DNA of 64,000 nucleotides from Eopsaltria australis (lineage: Eukaryota > Chordata > Aves > Passeriformes > Petroicidae), in assembly GCA_034509425.1 (NCBI GenBank), contig JAVTVJ010000547.1, forward strand, positions 1-64,000. Direction: 5' to 3'. The position numbers and the translations under genes are program-made. Below the pieces are notes generated by a model that did not search any database, was not told the origin of the DNA, and was given only the letters and a program-made list of their open reading frames with translations. Shown one piece after another: positions 42,205 to 53,539 of this stretch (position 1 is its first letter; each line of letters opens with the position of its first letter).

Positions 42205-43174
42205 GAAGGTGTTGGAGGTTGGATTTAGGTTTTTTCCTCAGGAATTTTTCTCCCATGGGATGCTAAGAGACTAATGACTGAGCCAATAGCTGAGTAGTTA
42301 AGAGAACAAAGCACAAGGCTAGAGCCTTTCTCCTTAGCAGGGTGGGGCAGAATCGCCCTCATGGAAGCAGGACCTGACAACTCGAGATTTTGGGACTGAA
42401 AAAGCAAGGGCGGGGGGGGGGGGGAGGTCACTCCTGTTGCTTGGGACCCTCAGAGATGGACGGTCGGAGCTGCTGTCTGCTGAACCCACGGCCCCTGAGA
42501 AGCCAGCACGGAGCTGCCGGTCTTTCTGCTGTGAGTCTTTTCCTCTCTGCCCCATCAGGAGCTGCCTGCCACCAGCCTGCCTCTCCCCCGCTCCTCCACG
42601 CCGCTCCGAGTTTTTCGCTACATTGTAGCAGGGCTCCCCCTGCATGTCGGGACCTCTTACCGTCCCAGCTCTCTGTGTCCGTGGATCCTGCTGCAGCACC
42701 GACACCAGCTGCCCCCCAAGGGTCTGTGGAACAAAGGCTCTCCTCCATCCCTCCCTGCCTCGGGCAGCCGCCATTGCTGTGTGCTACCTGAGCTCACGCC
42801 GGAGCGCCCCCTGCAGCCGCCGGAGAATCATCACACCCAGAGTGCCCCTGCAGCCACCGGGGAGTCCTCACACCCAGAGCGCCCCCTGCAGGCTGTGACT
42901 GGAACTGCACCAAAGGGAAAAAGTGCCTAAAGCCAAGCAGGATGCCATTGGGTTTCTGGTTCTGTTTGTTGGTTAACGCCATAGCTGTTGTTATTTGTTA
43001 GCTTTGTTTTAGATATTAGTAAAGAACTGTTATTCCTATTCCCATATCTTTGCCTGAGAGCCTCTTCATTTCAAATTTATAATAATTCGGAGGGAGAGGG
43101 GTTACAGTTTCCCATTCCAAGGGAGGTTCCTGCCTTCCTTAACAGACACCTGTCTTTCAAACCAGGACAGAAGG
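42205..43174 (+). repeat. LTR-B copy 2, complete solo LTR with TSD GAAGG
   Basis: TGTTGGAGG...CCAGGACA (LTR 42210-43169, 960 bp) lies between GAAGG at 42205-42209 and 43170-43174. It interrupts the integrase region of the provirus. It has a long pure-G tract near 42410-42424 and three units of the CTCF-like minisatellite (42801-42815, 42841-42853, 42878-42890). Confidence 0.95.
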
Positions 43175-43323
43175 TTTTAAAGAGACTTCATCAACAGAAA
43201 ACCTGGAAAGAAGTCTCTCTAACACCTCACTGGGAAGGTCCTTTCCTTGTACTTCTAACCACAGACGCAGCAATACGGACGGCTGAGAAGGGCTGGATAC
43301 ACTTCTCAAGTAAGGAAAATTAA
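43175..43323 (+). pseudogene. pol: pol remnant: integrase C-terminal domain
   Basis: Right after the LTR-B duplication the frame reads LTPHWEGPFLVLLTTDAAIR and then EKGWIH. This is the GPF-type C-terminal domain of gammaretroviral integrase, close in wording to the one at 13150-13220 in the gamma-like provirus. The zinc-finger and catalytic core are not visible upstream. Confidence 0.8.
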
Positions 43324-43399
43324 ACATCAGGAGGGGTCATCTGAATGGGAGGTGACTTCTCCTCCAGGAAGCTTGAAGATAAAACTGCACCGACATACT

Positions 43400-44690
43400 G
43401 AATGACTGAAGGGGATAAGTTTTTTGGTACCAGGGTGCGAATGTTATCCATTTTTTCACTTTAAGTATAGTTATTGTCAAGAAATTTGGGTTATACATTG
43501 TAAGAGGGGATACAAACCAAAAGACCTTTGTACAAGGTACTTGGAGAAGGAATATGCTTTAACCACCCATACCTTAGTAGTTGCCACTAATGCAGGCATA
43601 TTAGAATTAGACTCTCCAGAGTGGTATCACTTGTTCAAAAAGGGAGTGAGGGGTAAATTAGATTCAAAGGCACAGGCCCTAGCAATCAAGTGCCAATGCA
43701 GTCAAACTATCAAGGTGGGACATCTTTAAAAGGAGGTATGCAGCTTGTTCCAATTATGGGTCCCCTGAAGAATACTCCTGCTGCCGAGAAGATGGACTCC
43801 CTCGCCACGGGTGGCAACCCTGTGGGCATAGGCAGAGGCAGAGGAGTACGCCTGTGAGGAATCCTGATGGTTCTGAATCTAGTAATAGGCAGGATGGCCA
43901 GTTTGCTCCCTGAGGATCACCTCAGTGTTGAGAAGCAGAGCCCAGCCCAAAACTGTGGGCAGCACTTTAAGACCACCCTAACAGAATATATATATATATA
44001 TATAGGTGGCTATAGAGAACATGGCATACCAAACCCACTATGACTGCAAAAGTAACAATGAGAAGGGAAACTGCATACATAATGACAATCAATATAAAAT
44101 GTGTCAATTAGAAAAAGAAATAGTCTGCTATGGTCCGAAAGCAATTCCTAGGGATTGGTGGTTAAAGGCGCGATCCATGAAGAAATATAAGAAAGTATTA
44201 ACTCATGTATTATACAAATGAGCAGTTGAGCCTGTGATACCCACCTGTGACAAATGTAATCGTTCTGTATGGATTGGAAAGAATATAGAAACAATGTTTT
44301 TGGAATATTCCCAAGTCAGTACAACCTGCTATGATCGCAGCCAATTAAGAATGTGCACTATGGGTGGAAAACATACTGGGTTGGAGAAAATACATAATAT
44401 GACAAAAGATTTTCTGTCAGTAATGAGGGCTTAATGACTAATTATCTCAATGATAATGATGAACGAATTTGCTAACGATATAACAGAATTTTTTGTTTTG
44501 CAAGAGATGAGAAAAGGGTAGATCCAGAGACTAGGATGAAACAAATTGCTCAAGAATTAAAGAAACAGGAGTCAGAAACAAAGAGAAATGTAATTGCTAA
44601 GTCTTATAAATGTAGAAAGATGAAATTAAAATTGTGTAAGAAGCAAACCTAATCAAACTTACCATAAAAGCACAAATATTTTAATATAAG
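43400..44690 (+). pseudogene. env: Probable env remnant of the 35-45 kb provirus
   Basis: By position between integrase and the 3' LTR this should be env. Frames at 43424-43729, 44006-44221 and 44234-44434 encode cysteine-containing, extracellular-looking pieces (FHFKYSYCQEIWVIHC, NNEKGNCIHNDNQYKMC, TCDKCNRSVWIGKNIE). No transmembrane anchor or fusion motif is readable, and an AT microsatellite interrupts the region at 43988-44005. The call rests on position and cysteine content only. Confidence 0.45.
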
Positions 44691-44701
44691 AGGCGAGGGA
44701 T

Positions 44702-45320
44702 TGTAGTATATGTTGCAAAATAATTCATGCTAAAATTTAAAATTACAGCATTTTACTGAAGTTGAGAGAAAGCACAAATACCAGAAGCAGGTGACCGTCA
44801 AAATTGTGCATTTCAAGGGATTTCTGTCTGAATAAGCCCTGGTGAGATGCATTCAATTTGCATTCCACAGATGAGCATTTTGTGGGATTTCCTCATCTGG
44901 CAGAGCTCCAGGATATGTATTCTACATGTGTATAAACAATGATATGGCTCCAGGATATGGATTCCATGTGTGCATATACAATAAATAATATACATTGCCA
45001 GAAACTCATTCCAACAGCAAAAATCGACTACTGATTTCAGGAACTGTCGTCAGACATGGTGGAAAGACAGGAAAAACTACACTGTTGTATTGAAAAGATA
45101 AAATTAACAAAGAAGAAAAAAGGTGTAAAAAGACACCTAATGGAAACCACAGCGGGGAACTGGTGAGATTTGAACCAACAGTGTTTTGGATCCAGTTCAC
45201 CCCAACGCCGATCGCCTGGCTCAGCGCTGTTTTTTTGCTTCGTGGCTCTTTTTCAAATTTTAGACTTTGATTTTTAATAAATTCTCTTTAATCATAAAAT
45301 TGATTGGTTCATTTATAACA
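44702..45320 (+). repeat. 3' LTR of the 35-45 kb provirus
   Basis: TGTAGTATATG...TTATAACA, 619 bp, preceded by the purine tract AGAGGCGAGGGAT and followed by the target duplication CCGTG. It has a single copy of the block that is doubled in the 5' LTR. Confidence 0.93.
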
Positions 45321-45325
45321 CCGTG

Positions 45326-45912
45326 CCAGGGGAGTTTCAGGGCACCCAGGCTTCCCTACAGCTCCTGAGGGAAAGGAGTGTCCCAGTTGTTGAAAACACA
45401 AATACAAAATATTTTGGAGACAGCCAGCAGAGAAATTGGGCGTCTGCCTCTCTCCGGCTGTATTTTTTTGGTTGGCTTTCTTTTGGTTGGGTCTTTTTTT
45501 TTTTCTTTTCTCTCTCCTCCTCTCTCCACACCTCCGTTTCCTCATAACCAGGTTTCCACATGCCCGGGCAACCCCAGTTCCATGCATGGGGCAAGGACAT
45601 CAGTTTCTGAGGGTGACCCAGCCATGGAAAGGACGGGGCTAGGAGCAGTGACAGCATCCTGGCCCAAGGGAGGCCAGAACGAGGTGACCCTGCAGCCACA
45701 GCCAAGGGCCTTTGTGCAAGTACATTATAACCTGAGTCTTAAATCGCGTGCTATTTTTTCCATCAGGCTCACAGTTAAAAAATATATATATAAACAACTG
45801 TCCTTCCTAGCCCCAATCATTTTTTCTGAGCAGGCTCAAGCTGCAATAAATCAAAATCTCATTATTTAGCCAACTTTGGAGACGCCTTTGTCATAGATGA
45901 CAAAAGATGTGC
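45326..45912. other. Spacer between two proviruses
   Basis: CT-rich and AT-rich unique DNA with a T-rich run near 45495-45510 and a short AT repeat near 45780. No gene recognised. Confidence 0.6.
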
Positions 45913-45917
45913 TCCAG

Positions 45918-46498
45918 TGTATTGGGTCTGACTGGGGTAAAGCTCACAGGCCTTACACTGCTGTACTTTGCTTTGGTAGCTGGCGTTGATAACAGAGCAG
46001 TGCTTTGGCTACTGCCAAGCTGTGCTGTCCCTCTGACATTCCTTCCCCCACTGAAGGGGATGGGGGGGGCAAGATCCTGGAAGGGGACACCAGCAGGCCA
46101 GCTGACCCCAGTCAGCCAAAGGGATATTCCATACCATATGACATCAGCTCAGATATATAAGGGAAGGAAGAGAGGAGGAGGAGGAGGCACTCAGGGCAGG
46201 TCCATGTTTGCCTCCTGGAACAACCATCACGCGTGCTGAAGCCCTGCTTCCCAGGAAGTGTCCGGACATCGCTACTGAGCTACTGATGTGAAGTAGAGAT
46301 TGATTGTTTTCCCTTCTTGTTCCTGCGCGCGCAACTCTCAGCTTGTTTGTTCTATTTTTTTTCCCCGCTGTAATGAAACGGCCTTTTATTACCCTGATAG
46401 TCTTTTTCAATATTATCCTCTCCCCTCTCCCAGCGGGGGAGGGAGTGATAGAGTGACTGAGTGGGCACCTGGCACCTGGCCGGGGTCAACCCACGACA
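45918..46498 (+). repeat. ERVL LTR copy B (5' LTR)
   Basis: 581 bp, TGTATTGGG...CACGACA, with a TATATAAGGG box near 46153. It matches copies A, C and D. Confidence 0.93.
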
Positions 46499-46506
46499 GT
46501 CTCTTT

Positions 46507-46524
46507 TGGCGCCCGAACATGGGG
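46507..46524 (+). promoter_or_regulatory. ERVL primer-binding site, tRNA-Lys-like
   Basis: TGGCGCCCGAACATGGGG matches the first 13 bases of a tRNA-Lys primer site exactly, then diverges. It starts eight bases after the LTR, a wider gap than usual. Confidence 0.7.
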
Positions 46525-46534
46525 CCCTGAGCAG

Positions 46535-47005
46535 AAACAGGCCTTTGAGCAAATCAAACAAGAAATAGCCCGTGCGGTGGCTCTTGGGCCTGTTCGGACA
46601 GGATCAGATGTGCAAAATATACTCTACACTGCAGCTGGGGAGCAGGGCCTCACCTGGAGCCTCTGGCAGAGGACCGCAGGAGAAACCCGAGGTCGGCCAT
46701 TAGGATTCTGGAGCAGGAGTTACCGAGGATCAGAAGCCCACTATACTCCAACTGAAAAAGAAATACTAGCGGCTTATGAGGGGGTTCGAGCAGCCTCAGA
46801 AGTTGTTGGGACAGAAGCGTGTCTCCTCTTGGCACCACGATTGCCTTTCCTACACTGGATGTTCAAAGGAAACATTCCCTCTGTGCATCATGCAACCAGT
46901 GCTACATGGAGTAAGTGGGTGGCCTTAATTACACAACGAGCCCGAATGGGAAAACCCAACTTCCCAGGAATCCTAGAAGAGATTTTGAGTTGGCCAGAAG
47001 CCTGA
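46535..47005 (+). pseudogene. pol: ERVL pol fragment: RT connection, ends in a stop
   Basis: The frame enters pol at GPEQKQAFEQIKQEIARAV, the same point as the connection region of the nested ERVL, and continues through YTAAGEQGLTWSLWQ, SRSYRGSEAHYTPTEKEIL and the Trp-rich stretch to WPEA before a TGA at 47003-47005. The next frame takes up the sequence eight codons later in the same register, so this is one gene with one stop. Confidence 0.9.
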
Positions 47006-47029
47006 GATTTTGGAGCACTGTCTGAGAAG

Positions 47030-48418
47030 GTGACTCGTGCCCAAGAAGCACCACCATATAACGAGTTACCAGAAAACGAAAGAAAATATGCTTTATTTAC
47101 TGATGGATCCTGTCGAGTGATAGGAAACCATCGGAGGTGGAAAGCTGCTGTGTGGAATCCCACACGACAAGTCATTGAGGTTGCTGAGGGGGAAGGCGAA
47201 TCAAGCCAGTTTGCAGAGGTGAAAGCCATCCAACTAGCCCTAGAGATTGCTGAGAGAGAAAAGTGGCCCATACTCTATCTTTATACTGACTCCTGGATGG
47301 TGGCTAATGCCCTATGGGGATGGCTGCAGCAGTGGAAGAAAACCAACTGGCAGCGCAGGGGAAAACCCATCTGGGCTGCTGCATTATGGCAAGACATTGC
47401 TGCACGAATAGAAAACATGACTGTGAAAGTACGCCATGTAGATGCCCATGTGCCCAGAAGTCGTGCCACTGAGGAGCATCAACACAACGAACGGGTAGAT
47501 AAGGCCACCAAAATTGGAATAGCTCAGGTGGACCTAGATTGGGAGAGAAAGGGTGAGCTATTTATAGCCCGATGGGCCCACGAAACATCAGGGCATCTTG
47601 GAAGGGATGCAACATACAGATGGGCTTGTGATCGAGGGGTGGATCTCACCATGGAGGCCATCACACAGGTTATTCATCAGTGTGAAACATGCGCTGCCAT
47701 CAAGCGAGCCACACGAGTGAAGCCTCTTTGGAGTGGAGGGCGGTGGCTGGGGTTCCAGTATGGTGAAGCCTGGCAAATCGATTACATTGGGCCATTGCCA
47801 CGAACACGCCAAGGCAAGAGTTACATCCTCACCATGGTGGAGGCCACAACTGGCTGGCTGGAAACGTACCCAGTAAACCACGCCATGGCTCGGAACACAA
47901 TTTCAGGTCTTGAAAGACACATTTTGTGGCGACATGGAACCCCAGATAGAATTGAGTCAGACAATGGGACTCATTTTCGAAATAATCTTATTAACTCCTG
48001 GGCAAAGAGGCATGGCATTAAGTGGATATATCATATTCCTTATCACCCACACGCCTCTGGGAAGATTGAAAGATATAATGGACTGTTAAAAACTATGCTA
48101 CGGGCACTAGGTAATGGGACATGGAAGCATTGGGATGTGAATTTGGCAGAAGCCACTTGGCTAGTCAATACTAGAGGATCTGTTAACCGCCCTGGTCCCA
48201 CCCAAACTAAACCCTTAGACACTGTGGAGGGAGACAAGGTTCCTGCACTACACATAGGAAAGTGGCTGGGGAAGTCAGTGTGGGTTGCGTCCCCCATGGG
48301 GAAGGGCAAACCCATTCGGGGGATTGTCTTTGCCCAAGGACCTGGGTGCACTTGGTGGGTAATGCGGGAGGATGGGGAGACCCAGTGTGTGCCCCAAGGT
48401 GATTTAACCTTGGGGTAA
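47030..48418 (+). CDS. pol: ERVL pol fragment: intact RNase H and integrase frame (462 codons)
   Basis: This unbroken frame starts with RNase H (ALFTDGSC, LYLYTDSW, VRHVDAHVPRSR), goes through the integrase zinc finger (HETSGH, then CETCAAIKRA), the catalytic core with all three acidic residues in place (WQIDYIGPL, SDNGTHF, SGKIERYNGLLK) and a C-terminal domain ending VPQGDLTLG. The aligned stretch of the nested ERVL has a stop, an Asp-to-Val change and a frameshift. There is no gag or RT to carry this enzyme into a particle, and the frame has no ATG at its very start, so it is probably a fossil that happens to be open. Confidence 0.93.
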   Translation: MTRAQEAPPYNELPENERKYALFTDGSCRVIGNHRRWKAAVWNPTRQVIEVAEGEGESSQFAEVKAIQLALEIAEREKWPILYLYTDSWMVANALWGWLQQWKKTNWQRRGKPIWAAALWQDIAARIENMTVKVRHVDAHVPRSRATEEHQHNERVDKATKIGIAQVDLDWERKGELFIARWAHETSGHLGRDATYRWACDRGVDLTMEAITQVIHQCETCAAIKRATRVKPLWSGGRWLGFQYGEAWQIDYIGPLPRTRQGKSYILTMVEATTGWLETYPVNHAMARNTISGLERHILWRHGTPDRIESDNGTHFRNNLINSWAKRHGIKWIYHIPYHPHASGKIERYNGLLKTMLRALGNGTWKHWDVNLAEATWLVNTRGSVNRPGPTQTKPLDTVEGDKVPALHIGKWLGKSVWVASPMGKGKPIRGIVFAQGPGCTWWVMREDGETQCVPQGDLTLG

Positions 48419-48741
48419 GAATAATGTATGTTGGAAGTTGTATGTTGCAGGATGTAAGTAGCAGAAGGGACATGAGCTGACGAAGAACGAATTTCAGCAA
48501 GGGGCAAGAAAAAGGCCACAATGAACAGGGATGGTGCCAGTCTTCAACAATCAAGTTTACTATTCCTCCTGCCCTGACCCCACATTCTGCTGGAAATGGA
48601 GACCACGTGGAAGGATGCTAGAGGACAGGAGATAATAGTTAATGTGATGGGAATGGTTTAAGGATGTAGCTTAAATTGCATGCGTGAGTAGGAAAGGATT
48701 TCTGAGCATGATGCAAATGTTATGGAATAAGGGGTGGAAAT
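48419..48741 (+). other. Post-pol region and polypurine tract of ERVL 2
   Basis: A short non-coding tail ending in the purine tract AAGGGGTGGAAAT immediately before the 3' LTR. No env frame. Confidence 0.75.
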
Positions 48742-49317
48742 TGTATTGGGTCTGACTGGGGTAAAGCTCACAGGCCTTACAGTGCTGTACTTTGCTTTGG
48801 TAGCTAGCGTTGATAACAGAGCAGTGCTTTGGCTACTGCCAAGCTGTGCTGTCCCTCTGACATTCCTTCCCCCACTGAAGGGGATGGGGGGGGGGGCAAG
48901 ATCCTGGAAGGGGACACCAGCAGGCCAGCTGACCCCAGTCAGCCAAAGGGATATTCCATACCATATGACATCAGCTCAGATATATAAGGGAAGGAAGAGA
49001 GGAGGAGGAGGAGGCACTCAGGGCTGGTCCATGTTTGCCTCCTGGAACAACCATCACGCGTGCTGAAGCCCTGCTTCCCAGGAAGTGTCCAGACATCGCT
49101 ACTGATGGGAAGTAGAGATTGATTGTTTTCCCTTCTTGTTCCTGCGCGCGCAACTCTCAGCTTGTTTGTTCTATTTTTTTTCCCCGCTGTAATGAAACGG
49201 CCTTTTATTACCCTGATAGTCTTTTTCAATATTATCCTCTCCCCTCTCCCAGCGGGGGAGGGAGTGATAGAGTGACTGAGTGGGCACCTGGCACCTGGCC
49301 GGGGTCAACCCACGACA
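48742..49317 (+). repeat. ERVL LTR copy C (3' LTR)
   Basis: 576 bp, near-identical to copy B apart from a G-run length change near 48885 and a few bases around 49100 (a short CTACTGAG duplication in B). Confidence 0.93.
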
Positions 49318-49322
49318 TCCTG

Positions 49323-50758
49323 ACAGAAAAAGTGTGATTTATTTTAATGCAAGACACTGCTCAAAATATGGTTTGTTGTTTGTTGGGTTTTTTTAAGAAA
49401 AAGTAATTAGGATTTTTTAAAATGTGGATAAAGCAGAATATTTCCCTGCCAGCCTTGTTCTCAAGAAATAGCTTAGCAGTCCTGACTGAAATTAAAAACA
49501 AAACCAGAAAAGAATCCTATAAAACTACTGAAGGAGACATGAGCTGGATGATGTTGGTTTCAAGTTTGGCAAAGGCAAAAGCAACCAAAGCCAGACCTTG
49601 TGATGGAACGTGTCAAGTGACTTATAATAGAGGCAACACTACTAGCAATTCCTGCTGTGTTCTGTGTGCCCATTAACATGCTAATCTCAATGTTAGTCTT
49701 TCCCAGGTAGCCAAGGACTATTATTGCTGAGCTTTACAACTAAGTATTAAGCATTGTGGCTAAACAGCTTGACTGAACAAGAATTATTTGCCATCACCTG
49801 AACAAGGTAAGCATGAAGACAGGAGGACCCAGCTAGCATGTTACCACAGGCAGAACTTAAAGAAATTAGGTCAGGCAGAATGGAAAGAAAACTTCATAAA
49901 CCTCTTCCAAACAGTGAAAACTAGTCCTCTGTGGTACAGTTTCTCATGGGAAGCAAAGGATGCAGACTGGATAATGCACTGGAAAATGTATTGCAGGCAA
50001 GAATCTTGCAGGAATTGGGCTAGGCTAGAATGTAAAATAATGGACTGGATAAGCTAGCAAGATTTTCCAATCTCTAATTTCCATGGTTTAAAAAAAAATT
50101 GCCATGGTTTACATTTCTTGAAATTCCTTCACACGAGTCACAGAATCTCTGAGTGAGGCAGAATATGAGGCTGGAGCAAGGGAGGTGGGTGTGTTTCCTG
50201 GATGACACAAAGGAGGGGAAAAAAAGAAGCCTTCAGCCTGGAAGAGGCTGTGAAACCAGGAGACTGGCTGGAGAGAAAAGGAGGGAACACAGCTCGGAGG
50301 AACTGCTCCCACCAGGCGTGGGTGAGATACAGTGAGGACACCATGGCTGAGGATTTAGGGGCTAGGTCAGTGGTGAAGAGGGTAGTTTTGAGAGAACAGT
50401 GACACTGCCTAAGCATGCTGCCATCACTCATGGTTAGTCAGCTATGGGTAAGAAGTGGGAAGACTCAGCTCCTGCTCTCTGCATGACTCTCCAATATTAG
50501 TTTTCACCAACAGCTTTTTCAATTATCAGAACATTTTGATTAGGGGCTTCTCTCCCACCCTCCTCTTTAAAACAGGAATTTTCTGTTTTGCTTTGGTTTG
50601 AACTCAGATTTCAGAGGGCTGGATTAAAACAAGGGATTGAAGAGCTGGTCTTTCACTCCAATCCAGTGCTGGAAAATAAATATCCTCAATTACTCCCATC
50701 AGTCATGAAGCCTCACACACAGCTTTACCAATGCACTGCAATCCTGACTTTCAACATC
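49323..50758. other. Non-coding DNA, no gene recognised
   Basis: Unique-looking intergenic sequence. Short open frames show no family motif. Confidence 0.6.
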
Positions 50759-51416
50759 CCTAGCTGTCGCTAGCTGTCGGTGTCCAGCCCGGATTTTGGA
50801 CAGCCTCCAGCTGACCACGTTCCAGAAGCGTTCCTGTCGGAGGGGGGCACTCTGGCGGCGCCACTTAGACACCGGCCAGTGAAACTGCTCGCCCGGCAGG
50901 GTGACGCGCCGGGAGTGAGGAGCTGTGATCGCTAACCGCTGAAGCAAAAATAAAGCGAGAGGGACCTTCGGTATGGATGAATTCTGTGCGGCTTTATTGT
51001 AGGAAGCACAGCACAGACAGTATCCAGGGACCAGAAAAGCCCCGAATACTCTCTGACACAACCTTAAGAGGGACACGTACTAACCAATCAGGTGAGGGTC
51101 CCAGGGAGGAACAAGGGCGGGATCAGGGAACAAGGTCCAATGGAAGGGGGAGAGGGGAGGAGATAAGAAGCAACAGTAAATCAACCACCGAGTAAAAGGG
51201 AACCTTCTAGAAGGGGGGAGATGATAGACATAACTAGTAACCAAATAAGTTTGCCCTGGAGATTTTATCCACGCCCTGGGTTAAACCATGGTCACTTCAG
51301 TCCCCGGGGGGAGCTTAGCAGTCTTGGAAGCCCTCCACCAAAGTCCTTTCTTCTCTTCTTGGTCTTCTGCAAACCCTTGAGTCTTGGAGGTAACTTCCAT
51401 GGCCGCCACACCTAGC
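50759..51416 (-). repeat. ERVK-like solo LTR with 6-bp TSD CCTAGC
   Basis: LTR 50765-51410, TGTCGCTAGCTGTCGG...GCCGCCACA on the + strand; the - strand carries the signal ACAATAAAGCC near 51000. CCTAGC at 50759-50764 and 51411-51416 is a perfect 6-bp duplication, the size of beta/alpha-type integration. The first bases of the LTR repeat part of the duplication (CTAGCTGTCG twice). It has the same family as 63201-63824. Confidence 0.93.
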
Positions 51417-53539
51417 ATTTCAGTTCATGACTGGATGCAGTTGCAGGTCAGCCACTCCCCTTTCACAGCAGGTCATTGGCCTGTGCTACAGCCCTTTACC
51501 ACTTCTGGTAAATCTGTCTGTGTTGCAATCCTAAGGATGCCCTTGGACTCTGCTAAGGGACACCTGAAGTCCAACCTTATTCAGCAATTCCCAGTCAGCC
51601 CTAGGAGAGTTCAGTCTATCCTACCATACCACATTTATTATTCCAGCCTTGGAATACCTCTAGGGCTAACACAGCAGACCAGGAAAACAATCATCATGCT
51701 CCAGGTTTGGTACAAAGGTGACGTGGGAAGTACAATATTGCTAAGATTCCAAATGAAACCGTTCTTGAGCTTACTGGTGTTTCTTTCCACCCACAGTCTG
51801 TTACAGACCTTAAATGTGTGCTTCACAGCTTTGTTGGAGCAGATATGCTGTTCCCCTATCTTCATATATCAAAAAGCACTTTTTAATTATTAAATCAAAA
51901 TTAAAATCTTTAGTGAACTTCCCCACAGACCTTCATAGCCATTTTTACAGCTGGCTTAAACTCTGCACTGAAGATCTAGAGGCTGTTGTTTCAAAAGCCC
52001 TTCTGAGGTCCTCAAGAAGCTTTGAGATCCTCTAGAACAGAAGAGCTACTGATGTCTTTTAGTTGTTGTTAAAGAAAAAACCTGTGGGTCACAGATCAAA
52101 TCTGGTAAGGTACAGGTTGTCCCAGACAGCACCAATTGCTGCCTTGGGGATGTATCCAGGAAAGCATAGGCAGGGGTGTCAGAGGAGCCGTACATCCAAT
52201 CTGGCTTTGTTTACTGTATTTCCTAATGGGAAGATTCCTGTACTCTTCCTTCTCCACCTTCCCAGGCGTTCACTGGTGTCCTGACCCAGACACCTGACTC
52301 ACTAGCCCATAACCAAAATGTACAGGCAGGGAAAGTGACCTGATGTCTGAAGGATCTCAGCCAGCTTATTCCACCACTGCTTGGAAAATAGCCATGGCTT
52401 GGGATGCCTATGTCCACCCCCATAAAGCTTCTCTCTCTTTTTCTGAGCCCAGAACCTCTCTCAGCTACTAGGTTATGTGTAGGCGCTAAGACTTCCCATA
52501 GAAGAGAGTAGCAGAGAATGCAGGGAGTGCCACTTCAATCTCCTATCCCAGAGACAGATTTAATCAAGTGCTTTCCACAGAGCTTAGGGCTCCTAGCAGA
52601 GATGATGGAGAATGATTCTCTTTACAATCATTTGGAGGTTCTCACAGAGGCTTTCCCTGTAGTGGTCAAACCCTTCAGGGACACAGCTGCATCTGCTGGA
52701 CACAGCAGACACCTGCTCTGACCCAGTGCACAGCATTCATCCTTGGGCTCTCTCCTGCCCACATTGTGGCCATGGTTTCTCTTAAATCTCTGTCTTTTTA
52801 GGGTGACATCCAAACTGGATTGAAAAACTTCAAATGACAAGGAATTTACTATCCCTAAACTGTCCCACTAGCTAACCAACCTCACAGTTCGGAGTGCACA
52901 CCCTATTTCTAGATGGTCTTCACTGCCAGCCAGTGAGGTGACTTCTCTATTAGCAACCTAAGCAGTTCAAGACACGCACAAGCCCTGACAGGCAATTTTC
53001 CATGTTGTTAGCATGCTTCCTGGTAAGTTTTGGCTTGTGGCAGACAGTGTTCTCTGAACAACAGGAGGGTACTCTCCTAATGGCAGAGCTGACTCTGACA
53101 ACATGGGTCAGGGCATCGCTCCTAACAGATTATTTGGACAAGGATACCTTCTTTGGGGGAGAAGAAGTTTTATTCAGATGGATGCTGTGCCACTTGCCCT
53201 CAGGTTCACAGAACTAACCCTGGATCACTTTATTTACCAGTGTAGGTGTAACCTAGATTTCAACAAGACCTTTACTGCCAGCATTGTTTACTATTAGAAA
53301 ACTATCTCACAAGTGAAATATTTGTGGACTTTGATTAAGTAAATTCCTACCTTTCTTTTACATAAACTACATTTTGAGTTCTTTCCAGTTTTTAGCATCC
53401 TCTGAGAACTTCATACAGGGAAACAGAAGACAGTACTCCAGCATGATCTCACCAGCCAGGCCTGTCCTCCAAGCCCTTCCCAGATTGCCTTCCCCTTAGG
53501 AGCATAGCACAAGGCACAAGTCCTCCTGTCCTCACCTGT
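51417..53539. other. Non-coding DNA with old CR1-like pieces
   Basis: Segments near 52790-52900 and 53370-53470 have wording of ancient CR1 copies (for example AGGAATTTACTATCCCTAAA and AGTACTCCAGCATGATCTCA). The rest shows no recognisable gene. Confidence 0.45.

Larger units (their letters stand above)
35313..45325 (+). mobile_element. Decayed gammaretrovirus-like provirus with other LTRs lodged inside it
   Basis: LTRs at 35318-36032 and 44702-45320 are bounded by the target duplication CCGTG (35313-35317 and 45321-45325). Inside, in + order, are a primer site, a gag start, protease and RT remnants, RNase H segments, the integrase C-terminus, an env-like region and a polypurine tract. At least one complete foreign solo LTR (42210-43169, TSD GAAGG), an LTR in reverse orientation (39450-39949) and a probable third LTR piece (41560-41925) have been added. 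Every gene has stops and shifts, so this element is older than the others in the window. Confidence 0.88.
45913..49322 (+). mobile_element. Second ERVL provirus, internally deleted
   Basis: LTRs 45918-46498 and 48742-49317 are nearly identical. The flanks TCCAG (45913-45917) and TCCTG (49318-49322) are a target duplication with one mismatch. After the primer site the element jumps directly into pol beyond the RT catalytic core, so leader, gag, protease and most of RT are absent. RNase H and integrase remain. It has no env. Its polypurine tract (AAGGGGTGGAAAT, 48729-48741) nearly equals that of the nested ERVL, showing related lineages with quite different LTRs. Confidence 0.92.

Noticed and set aside
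45436..45642. Hydrophobic open frame (MGVCLSPAVFFWLAFFWLG...)
   Set aside because: It comes from a T-rich low-complexity stretch; there is no splice or family support.
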